Notes under the pieces: model-generated | The model's database searches: none | Seen by the model: the letters and a program-made list of their open reading frames with translations, nothing else | What the model was told of the DNA's origin: nothing | Made by a program: the position numbers and the translations under genes | Assembly: GCF_036002945.1 (NCBI RefSeq) | Contig: NZ_CP108529.1 | Span: forward strand, 2,170,001 to 2,234,000 | Reading direction: 5' to 3' | Length of the DNA stretch: 64,000 nucleotides | From: Streptomyces sp. NBC_01224 | Lineage (GTDB): Bacteria > Actinomycetota > Actinomycetes > Streptomycetales > Streptomycetaceae | In this document: one piece after another, positions 51,618 through 60,937 of the stretch | How the letters are laid out: each line of letters opens with the position of its first letter | Numbering within the stretch: position 1 is the stretch's first letter

Positions 51618-52892
51618 TCACGGGCTGATCGACACCGCTGACGGCCCGTCCGAAGCGCCCTCGGCCGCGTCGTGCCGGTCCGTTTCCGCAGTCATGTCGA
51701 CGGGCGTGAAACGTACCGGAAGCCGCACCAGAGCACGGTGGAACGGTCCCGGCCGCCACTTGAGTCCGTTGACCGGAACGTCCAGTTCTGCGTCGCACAG
51801 CTGGCTGGTGAGCTGCTCGATCGCGGTCATGGCGATGAGCAGCGCCGGCTGCTTCGCCGGGCACCGGTGCGGACCGGCCGACCAGGCCAGATGGGCACTG
51901 GCTCCGGAGCGGACCCCGGGGTTCGAAAGGTCGGGCACGGACTGGGTGTTGGCGGCGGCGTAGGAGACGAGGAGCAGCTGTCCGGTGCGCAGCCGGACGC
52001 CGTGGAACTCCGTGTCGTGGCGCGGGTAGTGCGCCGCGAAATTGGCCAGCGGCGGGTCCTGCCAGAGGACCTCGTTGATCGCCTCGTGTGCCGTCATCGC
52101 GCCGCCGTGCAGCGAGCCGGCGTAGCGTGCGTCGGTGAGCATGTGCAGCAGCGCGTTGCCGATCAGATTGGTCGTCGGATCGTGGCCCGCGCTCATGATC
52201 AGAGTGATCTGACGCACAGTCTCGTCGTTGTCGAGGTTGGCCGGATGGGCGAGGAGGTACGAGGTGAGGTCGCGGCGCGGCCGGGCGCGCCGGTCGGCGA
52301 CCAGATCGGTGACGACTTCGACGAGGTCGGCGTACGCGGTGGCGGCGTCCTCGGCCGAGTTGAACATGCCGGCGATGCCGTTGACGATGCGTTCGCTGTC
52401 GCCCGGCGATACGCCGAACCAGGTGACGAAGACGTGCACCGGGAGTCGTCGGGCGTACTGGGCGATCAGGTCGCCGCTGCCGGTGGCGGCGAATTCACCG
52501 ATGAGCATCTGGGCGACCCGGGCGACCTCGGCCCGCAGGACGTGGGGCTCGATCAGGGCGAGGCTGTCGTTGATGGCGTCGCGGTAACGGGCGTGTACGT
52601 CGCCGTCGCTGAAGAGCGCGGTGGGCCGGTAGCCGAGCATGGGCAGGACCGGCGAGTCGTCGGGGACGGTGGCCTGCCAGGCGCGCGGGTCCTTGGTGAA
52701 GGTGTGGGTATCGCGCAGCAGGTCGACGGCGGCCTGGTAGTCCGTGACCAGCAGGGCTTCGATGCCGGGCGCAAGCCGGACGGGGGCCAGGGGGCCGTGT
52801 TCACGCAGGCGCCGGTAGTGGCTCTGCGGGTCGGCGGCGAAGTCCGGGCCGTACAGCGCGAGAGGCTGCGGCGGCTGTACGGGCGGTGTCAT
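51618..52892 (-). CDS. cytochrome P450, CYP157-like, lacking the ExxR arginine
   Basis: 424 aa from ATG 52892, overlapping the cvnD stop by 4 bp. The heme-thiolate segment WSAGPHRCPAK (C344) and the I-helix oxygen-binding AGHDPTTNL are present. The K-helix reads INEVLWQDPP: E274 is followed by W277 where R is otherwise almost invariant. That change is known for the CYP157 family, whose genes sit at the end of conservons. Likely a redox or regulatory partner of the CvnA-D signalling complex. The C-terminal ~25 residues past FTPVDM are extra. Confidence 0.9.
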   Translation of the reverse strand: MTPPVQPPQPLALYGPDFAADPQSHYRRLREHGPLAPVRLAPGIEALLVTDYQAAVDLLRDTHTFTKDPRAWQATVPDDSPVLPMLGYRPTALFSDGDVHARYRDAINDSLALIEPHVLRAEVARVAQMLIGEFAATGSGDLIAQYARRLPVHVFVTWFGVSPGDSERIVNGIAGMFNSAEDAATAYADLVEVVTDLVADRRARPRRDLTSYLLAHPANLDNDETVRQITLIMSAGHDPTTNLIGNALLHMLTDARYAGSLHGGAMTAHEAINEVLWQDPPLANFAAHYPRHDTEFHGVRLRTGQLLLVSYAAANTQSVPDLSNPGVRSGASAHLAWSAGPHRCPAKQPALLIAMTAIEQLTSQLCDAELDVPVNGLKWRPGPFHRALVRLPVRFTPVDMTAETDRHDAAEGASDGPSAVSISP

Positions 52893-53504
52893 GACGGGTC
52901 CTCGGGCCGGGGCATTCCGGCCAGCACATGCTCGGCGAGCACGATCAGTGCGTCGATACTGCCGCGGCGTTCGCGGGCGTCGCACTGCACCAGCGGGGTC
53001 TCGGGGGCGAGGTCGAGGTGTTTACGCAGGACCTCGTCGGTGTGGGCTGGGGCGTCGGGGAAACGGTTGACGGCGACGGCGTACGGCAGTCCCTGCTCCT
53101 CGACCATGTCCATGACCGCGAAGGAGTCGGCGAGCCTGCGGGTGTCGACCAGGACGAGTGCGCCGAGCGCACCGCGTGCGATGTCCTCCCAGAGTGGGAG
53201 GAACCGCTGCTGGCCCGGCGTGCCGAACATGTAGAGCACCAGGTCGTCGAGGACGGTGAGCCGGCCGAAGTCGATGGCGACGGTGGTCGTGGTCTTGTCC
53301 GGCAGGCCTGCGGTGTCGTCGAGCCGGGTGCTGGACTGGGTCATCGCCTCTTCGGTGTGGAGCGTGGCGATCTCCGACAGCGTACGGATCAGGGTGGTTT
53401 TGCCCACGCCGAAGGGACCCGTGACGACGAGCTTCATCAGGGTCCGGGCGGCAGGCGGCAGATAGCCGATGCCGGTCCGGTCAGTGGAGGGAGCGGAGTC
53501 CAAC
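52889..53504 (-). CDS. cvnD: conservon Ras-like GTPase
   Basis: Up to 204 aa from TTG 53504 (LDSAPSTDRTG); ATG 53437 (MKLVVTGPFG) would give 182 aa. Other CvnD proteins have a short N-terminal extension, so I favour the former. G1 P-loop GPFGVGKTTLIRTLSEI, G3 YMFGTPGQQRFLPLWEDIA, G4 AVNRFPDA (N-R-F in place of NKxD). CvnD cycles GTP under control of CvnA-C in a G-protein-coupled-like system at the membrane. Confidence 0.9.
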
Positions 53505-53834
53505 GAGCAGCCTCTCGACGAGCGACCGGTCGATCTCCCCGGCGCTGGGGATGGGCGGTCGGGTGTGCAGATGTCCGGCGGCCGCGAGGTCCGTGGCCAG
53601 GAAGACGGTGGCGCTGACCGGCAGATCCAGGTGGGCCGCGGATTCGACGACGGTGAGCGCGCCCGGTTCGAGCAGCTCGCACAGCCTGCGCTGTTCCGAG
53701 CCGGTGTCCGGGGGCAGGTCCGTGTCGGTGCGTACGAGCACGGCAAGCCGGTCGAGCGCGGGACCGGCGGGCCGGGCCCGGCCGCCGGTGACCAGATAGG
53801 CGGGGATCAGACGGCGTCCGCGGCCGGAGGTCAT
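53481..53834 (-). CDS. cvnC: conservon DUF742 protein
   Basis: 117 aa. RRLIPAYLVTGGRARP and LDRLAVLVRTD, then CELLEPGALTVVESAAHLDLPVSATVFLATDLAAAGHL and the ending DRSLVERLLVGLRSL: the DUF742 winged-helix-like protein of conservons. Overlaps cvnB and cvnD. Confidence 0.9.
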   Translation of the reverse strand: MTSGRGRRLIPAYLVTGGRARPAGPALDRLAVLVRTDTDLPPDTGSEQRRLCELLEPGALTVVESAAHLDLPVSATVFLATDLAAAGHLHTRPPIPSAGEIDRSLVERLLVGLRSLH

Positions 53835-54256
53835 GGCCGGGCGGCGGTGTCCGGTTGGCGGGCGGGCGCGTTCATCGCCCGGGTCAGGGCGGTGACCTGC
53901 ACCTGCATCTGGTAGGCGATGTCGCCGAGTTTGGCTCCGGGTTCCGCGAACAGGGCGAGTGTGGTGTTGTTCCCGGCCGGTACGACGATGGCGAAGCCCT
54001 GGTCGGACTCGACAACCGTCTGGGCCAGGCGTGGTGCCTCGACATCGGTGAAGGCCGTGGTGAACGCGCGGGCCGCGGCGTGCACCGTGGCGGTCATGGC
54101 GGCGACCCGCTCGCCGGACGCCCGGTCCAGGCCGGGTGAGGCACCCTCGACGAGGCCGTCGCCGGTGGCGACGACGGCGTGCTGGACTCCGGGCAGCTCC
54201 AGCAGGGGGGTCAGCACCCATGCGAGGTCACCGGTGGTGGGAGTGGGGGCGCTCAC
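53831..54256 (-). CDS. cvnB: conservon roadblock/LC7 protein
   Basis: 141 aa from GTG 54256. The Roadblock/LC7 fold has GVQHAVVATGDGLVEGASPG, ERVAAMTATVHAAARAF and VVPAGNNTTLALFAEPGAKL. Probable GTPase-regulating partner of CvnD. Starts inside the last codon of cvnA (GTGA overlap). Confidence 0.92.
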   Translation of the reverse strand: MSAPTPTTGDLAWVLTPLLELPGVQHAVVATGDGLVEGASPGLDRASGERVAAMTATVHAAARAFTTAFTDVEAPRLAQTVVESDQGFAIVVPAGNNTTLALFAEPGAKLGDIAYQMQVQVTALTRAMNAPARQPDTAARP

Positions 54257-55629
54257 TTCTCGTCGTCTCCTTGGTCGTCCTGGCCGTCGTGGTCGTCCGG
54301 GTGGTGATCGTCCGCTGCCGGTGCGGATGACCGCCCGGCGACGCTCCTGCCATTGAGGGTGCCCTGTTGGAGTGCCGCCCAGGAAGCCTCGGCCTGCTCG
54401 GGTGTACGGGACACCTGCTCCTGGTCCCGGGCGACGGCGGCGGATGCGGACCGGGCCGGGGTCGGACGTGGTGAACGTCGGCGCCGGCTGGGCAGCTCGG
54501 CAGGGTGCCCGCCGGCGGCTTGCGGTGCCGGTGCGGGTTCCGGCTCGGCGGGGGCGGAAACCGAAGAAATGGCGTGCGCCTGCACCGGCTTCGGGGCGAG
54601 GGCGGAGAGGCTGCGGTCGTCCTCCATCACGGTGAGCAGATGGGCGGGGACACGCAGGATCGTACGCATTCCGCCGAACGGCGATGCCTCGATGTGGCAA
54701 TTGAAGCCGTACTGCACGACGAGCCGGCCGACGACTGCGAAACCGGTCTGCGGTGGGTCTCCCAGCTCGGTCAGGAGCACTTCGGACGGGCCCGCCAGCA
54801 GTGCGCGGGCCCGGTCGAGCGCATCGTCGTCCATGCCGATGCCCGCGTCGTCCACGACCAGGAACGCGCCACGGCCACCGCTCTGCTGGACGGTCACCTG
54901 TACATCGGTGTCGGGGTGCGAGTAGGCCGTGGCGTTGGCCAGCAATTCGGCGAGCGCGATCGCGAGAGGTTCGGCGGCGCGGGCGACGAGCGCGAGCCGT
55001 TCGTCGCGCAGATGGTTGGCGACCTTGATCCGCTCATAGCCGGCGACCCGGGACTGGGCGCCGAGCACGATCTCGACGAGCGGCGAGTTCTGGCGGGCGA
55101 GCCCCGGCCAGGCGTCGCAGAGCACAGCAGTGGACTGGGTACGCCGCAAGGCCAGTTCGTTACGGAAGTCCAGCTGCAGGATCCGCGGGTCGTCGTACTC
55201 GTGCTGGAGCTCGTGCAGCAGTTGCTGGGACTGGTTGAGCAGGGACTGGATCTTGGCCGAGGTGCCGCGCATCGCCGCCCGGGCGGCCGCGTCGACGCGC
55301 CCGCGCTCCTCGACGACCGCCGTGCGAGCGGCCTGTACGGCCTCGGTGAGCAGCCGCGCGGAATCGCCGTCGACCTCGGCCGCCTCCCGCAGTCCGGGGA
55401 CCTGGGCGGTGGGGTGGGAGAGGGCGAGCGCCGCGGCGGGTATCCGCTTGCGGGCCAGCTGCCGGATCTCGTCGGTGAGGGCGGCGGTACGGGTCTCTGC
55501 CGCCTTCGACTGCCGTTCGGCCAGCTCGGCGCGGGCCAGGGCCAGGCGCTCCGAGCGCGCAGCGTTCTGTGCGCGAACAGCCACCGCCACGGCAGCAGCG
55601 ACGGCGATCACCGCCACGATCCATCCCAT
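54253..55629 (-). CDS. cvnA: conservon sensor histidine-kinase-like protein
   Basis: 458 aa from ATG 55629 (MGWIVAVIAVAAAVAVAV, one membrane anchor); the frame is open further upstream. A coiled-coil region (about 30-200) with AEVDGDSARLLTEAVQAARTA precedes the ATPase domain: N-box LAELLANATAYSHPDTDVQV, G1 VVDDAGIGMDDDAL, and a G2-like GFAVVGRLVVQYGF. No typical phosphoacceptor H-box was identified. The Pro/Ala-rich C-terminus ends in HHPDDHDGQDDQGDDEK. First gene of the conservon. Confidence 0.9.
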   Translation of the reverse strand: MGWIVAVIAVAAAVAVAVRAQNAARSERLALARAELAERQSKAAETRTAALTDEIRQLARKRIPAAALALSHPTAQVPGLREAAEVDGDSARLLTEAVQAARTAVVEERGRVDAAARAAMRGTSAKIQSLLNQSQQLLHELQHEYDDPRILQLDFRNELALRRTQSTAVLCDAWPGLARQNSPLVEIVLGAQSRVAGYERIKVANHLRDERLALVARAAEPLAIALAELLANATAYSHPDTDVQVTVQQSGGRGAFLVVDDAGIGMDDDALDRARALLAGPSEVLLTELGDPPQTGFAVVGRLVVQYGFNCHIEASPFGGMRTILRVPAHLLTVMEDDRSLSALAPKPVQAHAISSVSAPAEPEPAPAPQAAGGHPAELPSRRRRSPRPTPARSASAAVARDQEQVSRTPEQAEASWAALQQGTLNGRSVAGRSSAPAADDHHPDDHDGQDDQGDDEK

Positions 55630-55712
55630 GCCGTCACCGCATTTCTGTTGTCGGATCGGCCTTCCGGCCGAAGCGGCGGCGGAAGCTCCGCTCATTTCTC
55701 CGCCGGGCCTGC

Positions 55713-56714
55713 TTACTTCTCCGCCGGCCCCGCCGACTCACGGGCCTGCTCCACCTCTTGAGCGACCACGGCGACATCGGTCATCACCTGGAGCACTCCG
55801 GGCAGTTCGGAACCGTCGAGCTGCCGGTACTCGCTTCCGATGGTCACCACCAGCCGCTCGGGGAGGCCGAGCTCTGGGTAGCGCCCCTCGGCAATGACCC
55901 GGCGGGCCGCCTCAAGGGCGGGAATCCCAGCTGTGTGAAAGGCGTGGGCGCGCTCGCGCACATACTCCAGATACACGATGTGATCGCGCACCCCGGCCTG
56001 GTCGAGGACCGGTCCGTGCCCCGGGACGATGGTCTCGGCGCCGGTGGCCAGCACCCGCTCGCAGGCCCCGATCACATTGCTCAGCGGACCCGCCCAGTGC
56101 ACCGGGTGGTCGCCCGGCCGAGCGGGGGTGGAGGAGAAGATGATGTCCCCGCTGAACACGGCACGCTGCGCGGGCAGATGGACCATCAGGTCGCCGGTGG
56201 TGTGCGCGGACGGCAGGGCGGAGAGCTGGACCGGGTACTCCCCCAGGGCCAGTTCGAGCTCCCCGGTGAAGTATGTCGTCGGCTGCACCGGCTCGGTCTG
56301 CGACCAGTCGAAGGGGCCGAAGTGACGTCCGAGGTAGGCCCCGAGCGCGGTGGCCGGATCGCCGGTGGTGACCAGCGCGTGCTGCTGCATGGGCGTGGGC
56401 TCGTAATGGATGTGCTCGCGGGCCTCCCGGGTCGCGATGATCTCCGCGTCCGGGAGTACGCCCGCTCCCCAGAAGTGGTCGCCGTTCGCGTGGGTGACGA
56501 TCACCCGGTCGATGGAGACACCGTCGGGCAGCCGTTTCGTGGACTCGGCCAGGAACTGGCCGGCCAGCACGGCGTCGTACGGGGTGTCGATCCAGAGCGC
56601 GCCACGGGGCGAGACGAGGAGACCGCAGTTCGCCAGCCCCCAGCCCCGTTTCGGCGGGAGCCATGCGTACAGGCCCCGCCCCAGGTCAACGACGTCTCCA
56701 CCCGTGATCGACAT
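55713..56714 (-). CDS. MBL-fold metallo-hydrolase
   Basis: 333 aa from ATG 56714. Metallo-beta-lactamase fold: IDRVIVTHANGDHFWGAGVL (H-x-N-x-D-H, Asn in place of the third-position His), LPSAHTTGDLMVHLP, AVFSGDIIFSS and TIVPGHGPVLDQAG. The H-x-N-x-D-H variant occurs in many actinobacterial MBL hydrolases. Substrate unknown. Follows the conservon on the same strand (with respect to transcription, it precedes cvnA by 83 bp). Confidence 0.88.
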   Translation of the reverse strand: MSITGGDVVDLGRGLYAWLPPKRGWGLANCGLLVSPRGALWIDTPYDAVLAGQFLAESTKRLPDGVSIDRVIVTHANGDHFWGAGVLPDAEIIATREAREHIHYEPTPMQQHALVTTGDPATALGAYLGRHFGPFDWSQTEPVQPTTYFTGELELALGEYPVQLSALPSAHTTGDLMVHLPAQRAVFSGDIIFSSTPARPGDHPVHWAGPLSNVIGACERVLATGAETIVPGHGPVLDQAGVRDHIVYLEYVRERAHAFHTAGIPALEAARRVIAEGRYPELGLPERLVVTIGSEYRQLDGSELPGVLQVMTDVAVVAQEVEQARESAGPAEK

Positions 56715-57049
56715 GGACGCGATTATGCCGACCACGATCCGGCCATGCGTTCGAACTCGGCCACCACGAGATCCCATTGGCGCAAAATCGCCGCTCGCGC
56801 TCGCCGGTGCCACAGGCTCGGTGACCGTACGAGACCGGCACCCCGCACCCCCATACGACATCTTCCGGATGATCACCCATAATTCACCCGCCGGTGTCAC
56901 GCATCGCGGCGGACACCGATCGAGCCATCGCCAAACCGGAAAGAGCCGACTACCCACCGAGCATGGCTGAAAACAGCTGTACCGAGACTTCCGGTGACGG
57001 CGCCGGAAGCGCTGTCACCGGAAGTCGTCGAAACGCCTCGTGCCGGTTC
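56715..57049 (-). terminator. 335-bp intergenic with strong terminator at 56986-57026
   Basis: gacttccggtgac (56986-56998) pairs perfectly with gtcaccggaagtc (57014-57026), 15-nt loop, 24 bp beyond the stop of the Gfo/Idh gene; a gttttc tail follows on the minus strand. This closes the sugar operon. The rest (56715-56985) holds only the untranslated region and presumably the promoter of the MBL gene; nothing else was found. Confidence 0.75.
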
Positions 57050-58222
57050 CTAGCGGACCTGACCACGTTCGAAGTACGCAATCAGCTCCGGGGCGAGGGC
57101 CGGTACGTCGTACGGTGCACCGCCCTCGCGCAGGGAACGGGTCGCGAGCACACCGGCGGCGACGCTCATCCGGGCGGCGACCGGCGAGGTGTCGGTGACG
57201 CCCCCGTCGCGCACGAACCGGCAGAACTCCTCCATGATCCGGGTGTCCCCGCCGCCGTGCGAACCGCCGGCGTCCGGCACCCGGTAGGTGATGTCGGCGT
57301 CACCGCGGTATCCGCTGGGGCCGGTGTTCCAGACCTTGACCTCGTCACCGGGGCTGTCACCGAAGTTCTCCAGACGGCCCTCGGTGCCGATGACGGTGTA
57401 GTTCCGCCAGTAGTCCGGAGTGAAGTGGCACTGCTGGTAGGCGGCCACGACGCCGTTGTCGAGCTGCATGTTCATCACCGAGACGTCCTCGACGTCCACG
57501 ATGTGGTGCAGGTCCTTGCGGGCCGTCGGCGGCCAGTCGAACTCGCGCAGCCAGTTCGCCGGGCGCGGGGTGTCCGGCTCGCGGCGCGGCAGGTCGCCGT
57601 AGACGAGGAGGTCGCCGAGCGCGTTGACACGGCGGGTGTAGCCGCCGGCCAGCCAGTGCAGGACGTCGATGTCGTGGGCGGCCTTCTGGAGCAGCAGGCC
57701 GGTGGTACGGGTCCGGTCGGCGTGCCAGTCCTTGAAGTAATAGTCACCGCCGTAGCCGACGAAGTGCCGCACCCACACGGCCTTGGGCTCGCCGATGTCG
57801 CCGCGGGCGATGATGTCGCGCATCAGCCGCACGACACCCATGTGGCGCATGTTGTGTCCGACGTACAGCCGGGTCCCGGTCTCGTAAGCGGCACGCAGGA
57901 CGTTGTCGCAGCTCTCGACGGTGATGCCGAGCGGCTTCTCGACGAAGACGGCCTTGCCGGCCCGGAGCGCATCGATGGCGATGGTCTCGTGGGTGTCGTC
58001 CGGCGTGGCAATGATGATCGCGTCGAGGTCGTCCCGGTCGAGGAGCAGCTTGTAGTCCTCGACCGCGACATCGGTGCCGAAGCGCTCGGCCTCCCGCTGC
58101 CGCACCTCGGGGTCGAGGTCGCAGACGGCGGTGATCGCCGAACCCTGTCCGGGGTGGTGGGCGGACATCGCGATGGAACGGCGCAGGCCGAGCCCGATGA
58201 CGCCGAGTCGCAGGTCTGACAC
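57050..58222 (-). CDS. Gfo/Idh/MocA-family sugar oxidoreductase
   Basis: 390 aa. N-terminal Rossmann fold LRLGVIGLGLRRSIAMSAHH (GxGxxx), AVCDLDPEV, and the catalytic VEKPLGITVESCDN (EKP motif). The C-terminal half has FLxHDIDVLHWLAGGYTRRV with the family catalytic His. It uses NAD(P) to oxidise or isomerise sugar carbons. Last gene of the sugar-uptake operon, so the imported sugar is its likely substrate. Confidence 0.9.
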   Translation of the reverse strand: MSDLRLGVIGLGLRRSIAMSAHHPGQGSAITAVCDLDPEVRQREAERFGTDVAVEDYKLLLDRDDLDAIIIATPDDTHETIAIDALRAGKAVFVEKPLGITVESCDNVLRAAYETGTRLYVGHNMRHMGVVRLMRDIIARGDIGEPKAVWVRHFVGYGGDYYFKDWHADRTRTTGLLLQKAAHDIDVLHWLAGGYTRRVNALGDLLVYGDLPRREPDTPRPANWLREFDWPPTARKDLHHIVDVEDVSVMNMQLDNGVVAAYQQCHFTPDYWRNYTVIGTEGRLENFGDSPGDEVKVWNTGPSGYRGDADITYRVPDAGGSHGGGDTRIMEEFCRFVRDGGVTDTSPVAARMSVAAGVLATRSLREGGAPYDVPALAPELIAYFERGQVR

Positions 58223-58284
58223 GGTGGTCCCTTCTGTCTGTACTGGTGGTGCGGGCGCGTCCGTCCTGGCGGTGCGGACGGGGG

Positions 58285-59925
58285 CTACTTACCGGCGAGC
58301 GATGCCTCGTACTCGGCGCGCATCTTGTCGCCGCCACCGGAGCGCCACTTGCTCAGCTCCTCCTTGTAGGCGGAGATCGGCTTGCGACCCGCGACGATGT
58401 CCTTCTGGACGTCGCTCATGGCCGTGGTGAGAGAGGCATATTTGCGGGTGTATGTGTCGGAGAAATGACCGCTGGCCGGGTTCGTCTGGCTGATCTTGAG
58501 GAGTTCCTGCTGCCAGCCGTGGCTCTTTCCGGCCAGTTCTGCCTTGCCGGGCAGGTAGATGTACTCGGGCCCGGCGCCCAGGAAGGCCAGCGGCATGGCG
58601 GTGGTGACTGCCTCGGCGTTCCCCTTGGCCGTGAGCTTGATATCGCCGTTCGACGCGCGGGTGAAGTGCTTGCCCTCGATGCCGTTGTCGAGGAAGAGCC
58701 GCTCCTCGGTACCGAATGGAGCCGCCAGGTAGTCCAACACGCCCAGCAGCATCTTGACCCGCTTGTCGTCGGCCTTCTTGCTGATGGCGGTGTAGCCGAC
58801 GGAGCCGTAGCCCATGGTGTACCGCGGGTTCGCGCCGGGCTTGGCGGCGAACGGCACGATGACGCCGAACGGGAAGTCGTAGTTCTTGACGTCCACCAGG
58901 AAGCTCGGGAAGGACTGCACATAGGCGCCCAGCGAGCCCTGTGCCATCTTCTCCATGGTGGTGGAGAGGTTGGGGTCGGGCCAGAAGAGACCGGCCTTGG
59001 CCACCTTGACGCCGAAGGCCAGGGCTTCCTGGTACTCCTCGGTCTCGTACATATGGGTGAGCTTGCCACCCTCCAGCCGCCAGCTGCTGGGGGCGCCGAA
59101 CCACTGGCCGAACATGCCGACGTGGTTCACGTACGCCGGCTCCAGGACGTACTTGTTGCGCTTGGCGTCGAGGAGCTCCTTGCCCTTGGCGAGGAAGTCC
59201 TCGGCGCTGGTGAACTCGGCGCCGCCGACCGGCTTCCAGAAGTCCTGGTTGACGACGTAGACCTGGCCCATGGAGCCGTAGGCGACGGTGACACCGCGGA
59301 TCTTGCCATTGATCACGGCGGTCTTCCACGCGGTGGTCGGCAGGTTCGCCAGGTTGGGGTACTGCTTGACCGCGTCGCCGGACAGGTGCGGCGTGAGGTC
59401 GTGGAACTTGGCGTCCAGCAGCTCGGGCACCCGCTGGATGCCCTGGTTCGGGGGGAACCAGACCAGGTCGGGGATGTCACCGCTGGCCATCATGGCGTTG
59501 AACTTCGTGAGGTAGGCGTCGACGCCCTGGTCGACGACGATCGTCATGTCGAACTGCGCCCCGAGGCGCTTGTTCAGCTCCTGCCAGTAGGCGTTCTTGG
59601 CCTGCGGCGGCGCGGGGGTGGTGAACGTCTCGGTGAGGGCCGTGATGCGGCTGCCGTCGCCGGGCACCTTGGCCACGGACTTGGTCAGCTTCTCCGGGTA
59701 GCGCAGATATGTGGCGTCCAGCCCGGCCGCATTGCCCGCGAGGTCCGCGGGGGCGGTCTGCGCGGCGACGTACGCCGGGAGCTTCAGCTTGGCGGACGCC
59801 TTGGCTCCGCCCTTGCTGATGGTCGCGCCGCTGCCGCACGCGGTCAGGGACGTCAGACCGGCCGCGGTCAGGCCGGCGATCCCCGCCGCGCCCATGAAAC
59901 CGCGCCTGGACAAGTTGGTGGACAT
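58285..59925 (-). CDS. Tat-exported sugar-binding lipoprotein (ABC transporter, LipO/LplA-like)
   Basis: 546 aa, as in the larger LipO-type binding proteins. MSTNLSRRGFMGAAGIAGLT is a twin-arginine signal, and LTACGSG is the lipobox (Cys about 29). The body has GSMGQVYVVNQDFWKPVGGA, YTAISKKADDKRVKMLLGVL and other features of extracellular solute-binding family 1. Paired with two LplB/YtcP-like permeases downstream in gene order upstream; the long size suggests an oligosaccharide or uronate substrate. Confidence 0.9.
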   Translation of the reverse strand: MSTNLSRRGFMGAAGIAGLTAAGLTSLTACGSGATISKGGAKASAKLKLPAYVAAQTAPADLAGNAAGLDATYLRYPEKLTKSVAKVPGDGSRITALTETFTTPAPPQAKNAYWQELNKRLGAQFDMTIVVDQGVDAYLTKFNAMMASGDIPDLVWFPPNQGIQRVPELLDAKFHDLTPHLSGDAVKQYPNLANLPTTAWKTAVINGKIRGVTVAYGSMGQVYVVNQDFWKPVGGAEFTSAEDFLAKGKELLDAKRNKYVLEPAYVNHVGMFGQWFGAPSSWRLEGGKLTHMYETEEYQEALAFGVKVAKAGLFWPDPNLSTTMEKMAQGSLGAYVQSFPSFLVDVKNYDFPFGVIVPFAAKPGANPRYTMGYGSVGYTAISKKADDKRVKMLLGVLDYLAAPFGTEERLFLDNGIEGKHFTRASNGDIKLTAKGNAEAVTTAMPLAFLGAGPEYIYLPGKAELAGKSHGWQQELLKISQTNPASGHFSDTYTRKYASLTTAMSDVQKDIVAGRKPISAYKEELSKWRSGGGDKMRAEYEASLAGK

Positions 59926-59977
59926 GGATGCTCCTTGAAGTTTGTGAAGTGCGTGGGGCGGTGTCCGGGCGGGCGGA

Positions 59978-60937
59978 TCAGCCCTTGATCGCCCCGGTGA
60001 GGACGCCCTTGACGAAGAACTTCTGCAGGAAGGGGTAGACGCAGAAGATGGGCACGATGGCGATGATCAGCACGGCCATCTGCAAGGAGGTCGCGGGCGG
60101 CACCGCGTGAACGCCCATGGCCTGCGCGTTGATGCTCTGGCCGTTGAGGACGTAGCTGCGCAGGATCACCTGAATGGGGAACTTGCTGGAGTCGTTGAGG
60201 TAGAGCACCGCGTTGAAGAAGCTGTTCCAGTAGCCGACCGCGTAGAAGAGGCCGACCACGGCGAGGACCGCCTTGGAGAGCGGGAGGACGATCCGGAAGA
60301 GGACGGTCGCCTCACCCGCGCCGTCGATCCGCGCGGCGTCGTACAGCTCCTCGGGAATGCTCTGGAAGAACGAGCGCACGACCACGATATTGAACGCGTT
60401 GAGCAGTACGGGCAGGATCAGCGCGGCGTAGGTGTCGAGCATCTTGAACTGCTGGACGGCCAGGTACGTGGGGATGATGCCCGGGGCGAAGAGGAAGGTG
60501 CCCAGTACCAGCAGCAGGATCGGCTTGCCGAGAACGGTGCCCGGCCGCGAGGTGCCGTACGCGATCAGCACCGTGCACGCCAGGCTCAGCGCGGTGCCGA
60601 TCAGCGTGATGAAGATGGAGACCACGGCCGCCTGGGTGACGACGCCGCCGGAGAGGATGACCCGGTATGCCTCAAGCGTCGGGTGCTTGGGCAGCAGGAC
60701 GTAGCCGCCGTTGGCGTTGAGCTCCTCGCGCCCGGCGAGGCTGGTGCCGATGGCGAGGACGAACGGGTAGAGCACGATCACTGTCAGGACGACCAGGGCG
60801 GCTGCCTTCGCGCCCTGCCCGTACCAGTGCGGGCGCTCCATCCACGGCGGGCGGCCGGACGAGGCGCGGCGGCGCTCGCCGCCACGGGGGCCGAACCGGG
60901 CGGTGCGCAGCCGTGACGCAAGGGTCTGCTGACTCAT
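59978..60937 (-). CDS. carbohydrate ABC transporter permease (YtcP/LplC-like)
   Basis: 319 aa, six membrane helices. The conserved EAA loop is SIPEELYDAARIDGAGEATVLFRIVLPLSKAVLAV. An Arg-rich N-terminal extension of about 35 residues precedes helix 1. ATG 60937 overlaps the stop of the upstream permease by 4 bp. Confidence 0.92.
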   Translation of the reverse strand: MSQQTLASRLRTARFGPRGGERRRASSGRPPWMERPHWYGQGAKAAALVVLTVIVLYPFVLAIGTSLAGREELNANGGYVLLPKHPTLEAYRVILSGGVVTQAAVVSIFITLIGTALSLACTVLIAYGTSRPGTVLGKPILLLVLGTFLFAPGIIPTYLAVQQFKMLDTYAALILPVLLNAFNIVVVRSFFQSIPEELYDAARIDGAGEATVLFRIVLPLSKAVLAVVGLFYAVGYWNSFFNAVLYLNDSSKFPIQVILRSYVLNGQSINAQAMGVHAVPPATSLQMAVLIIAIVPIFCVYPFLQKFFVKGVLTGAIKG

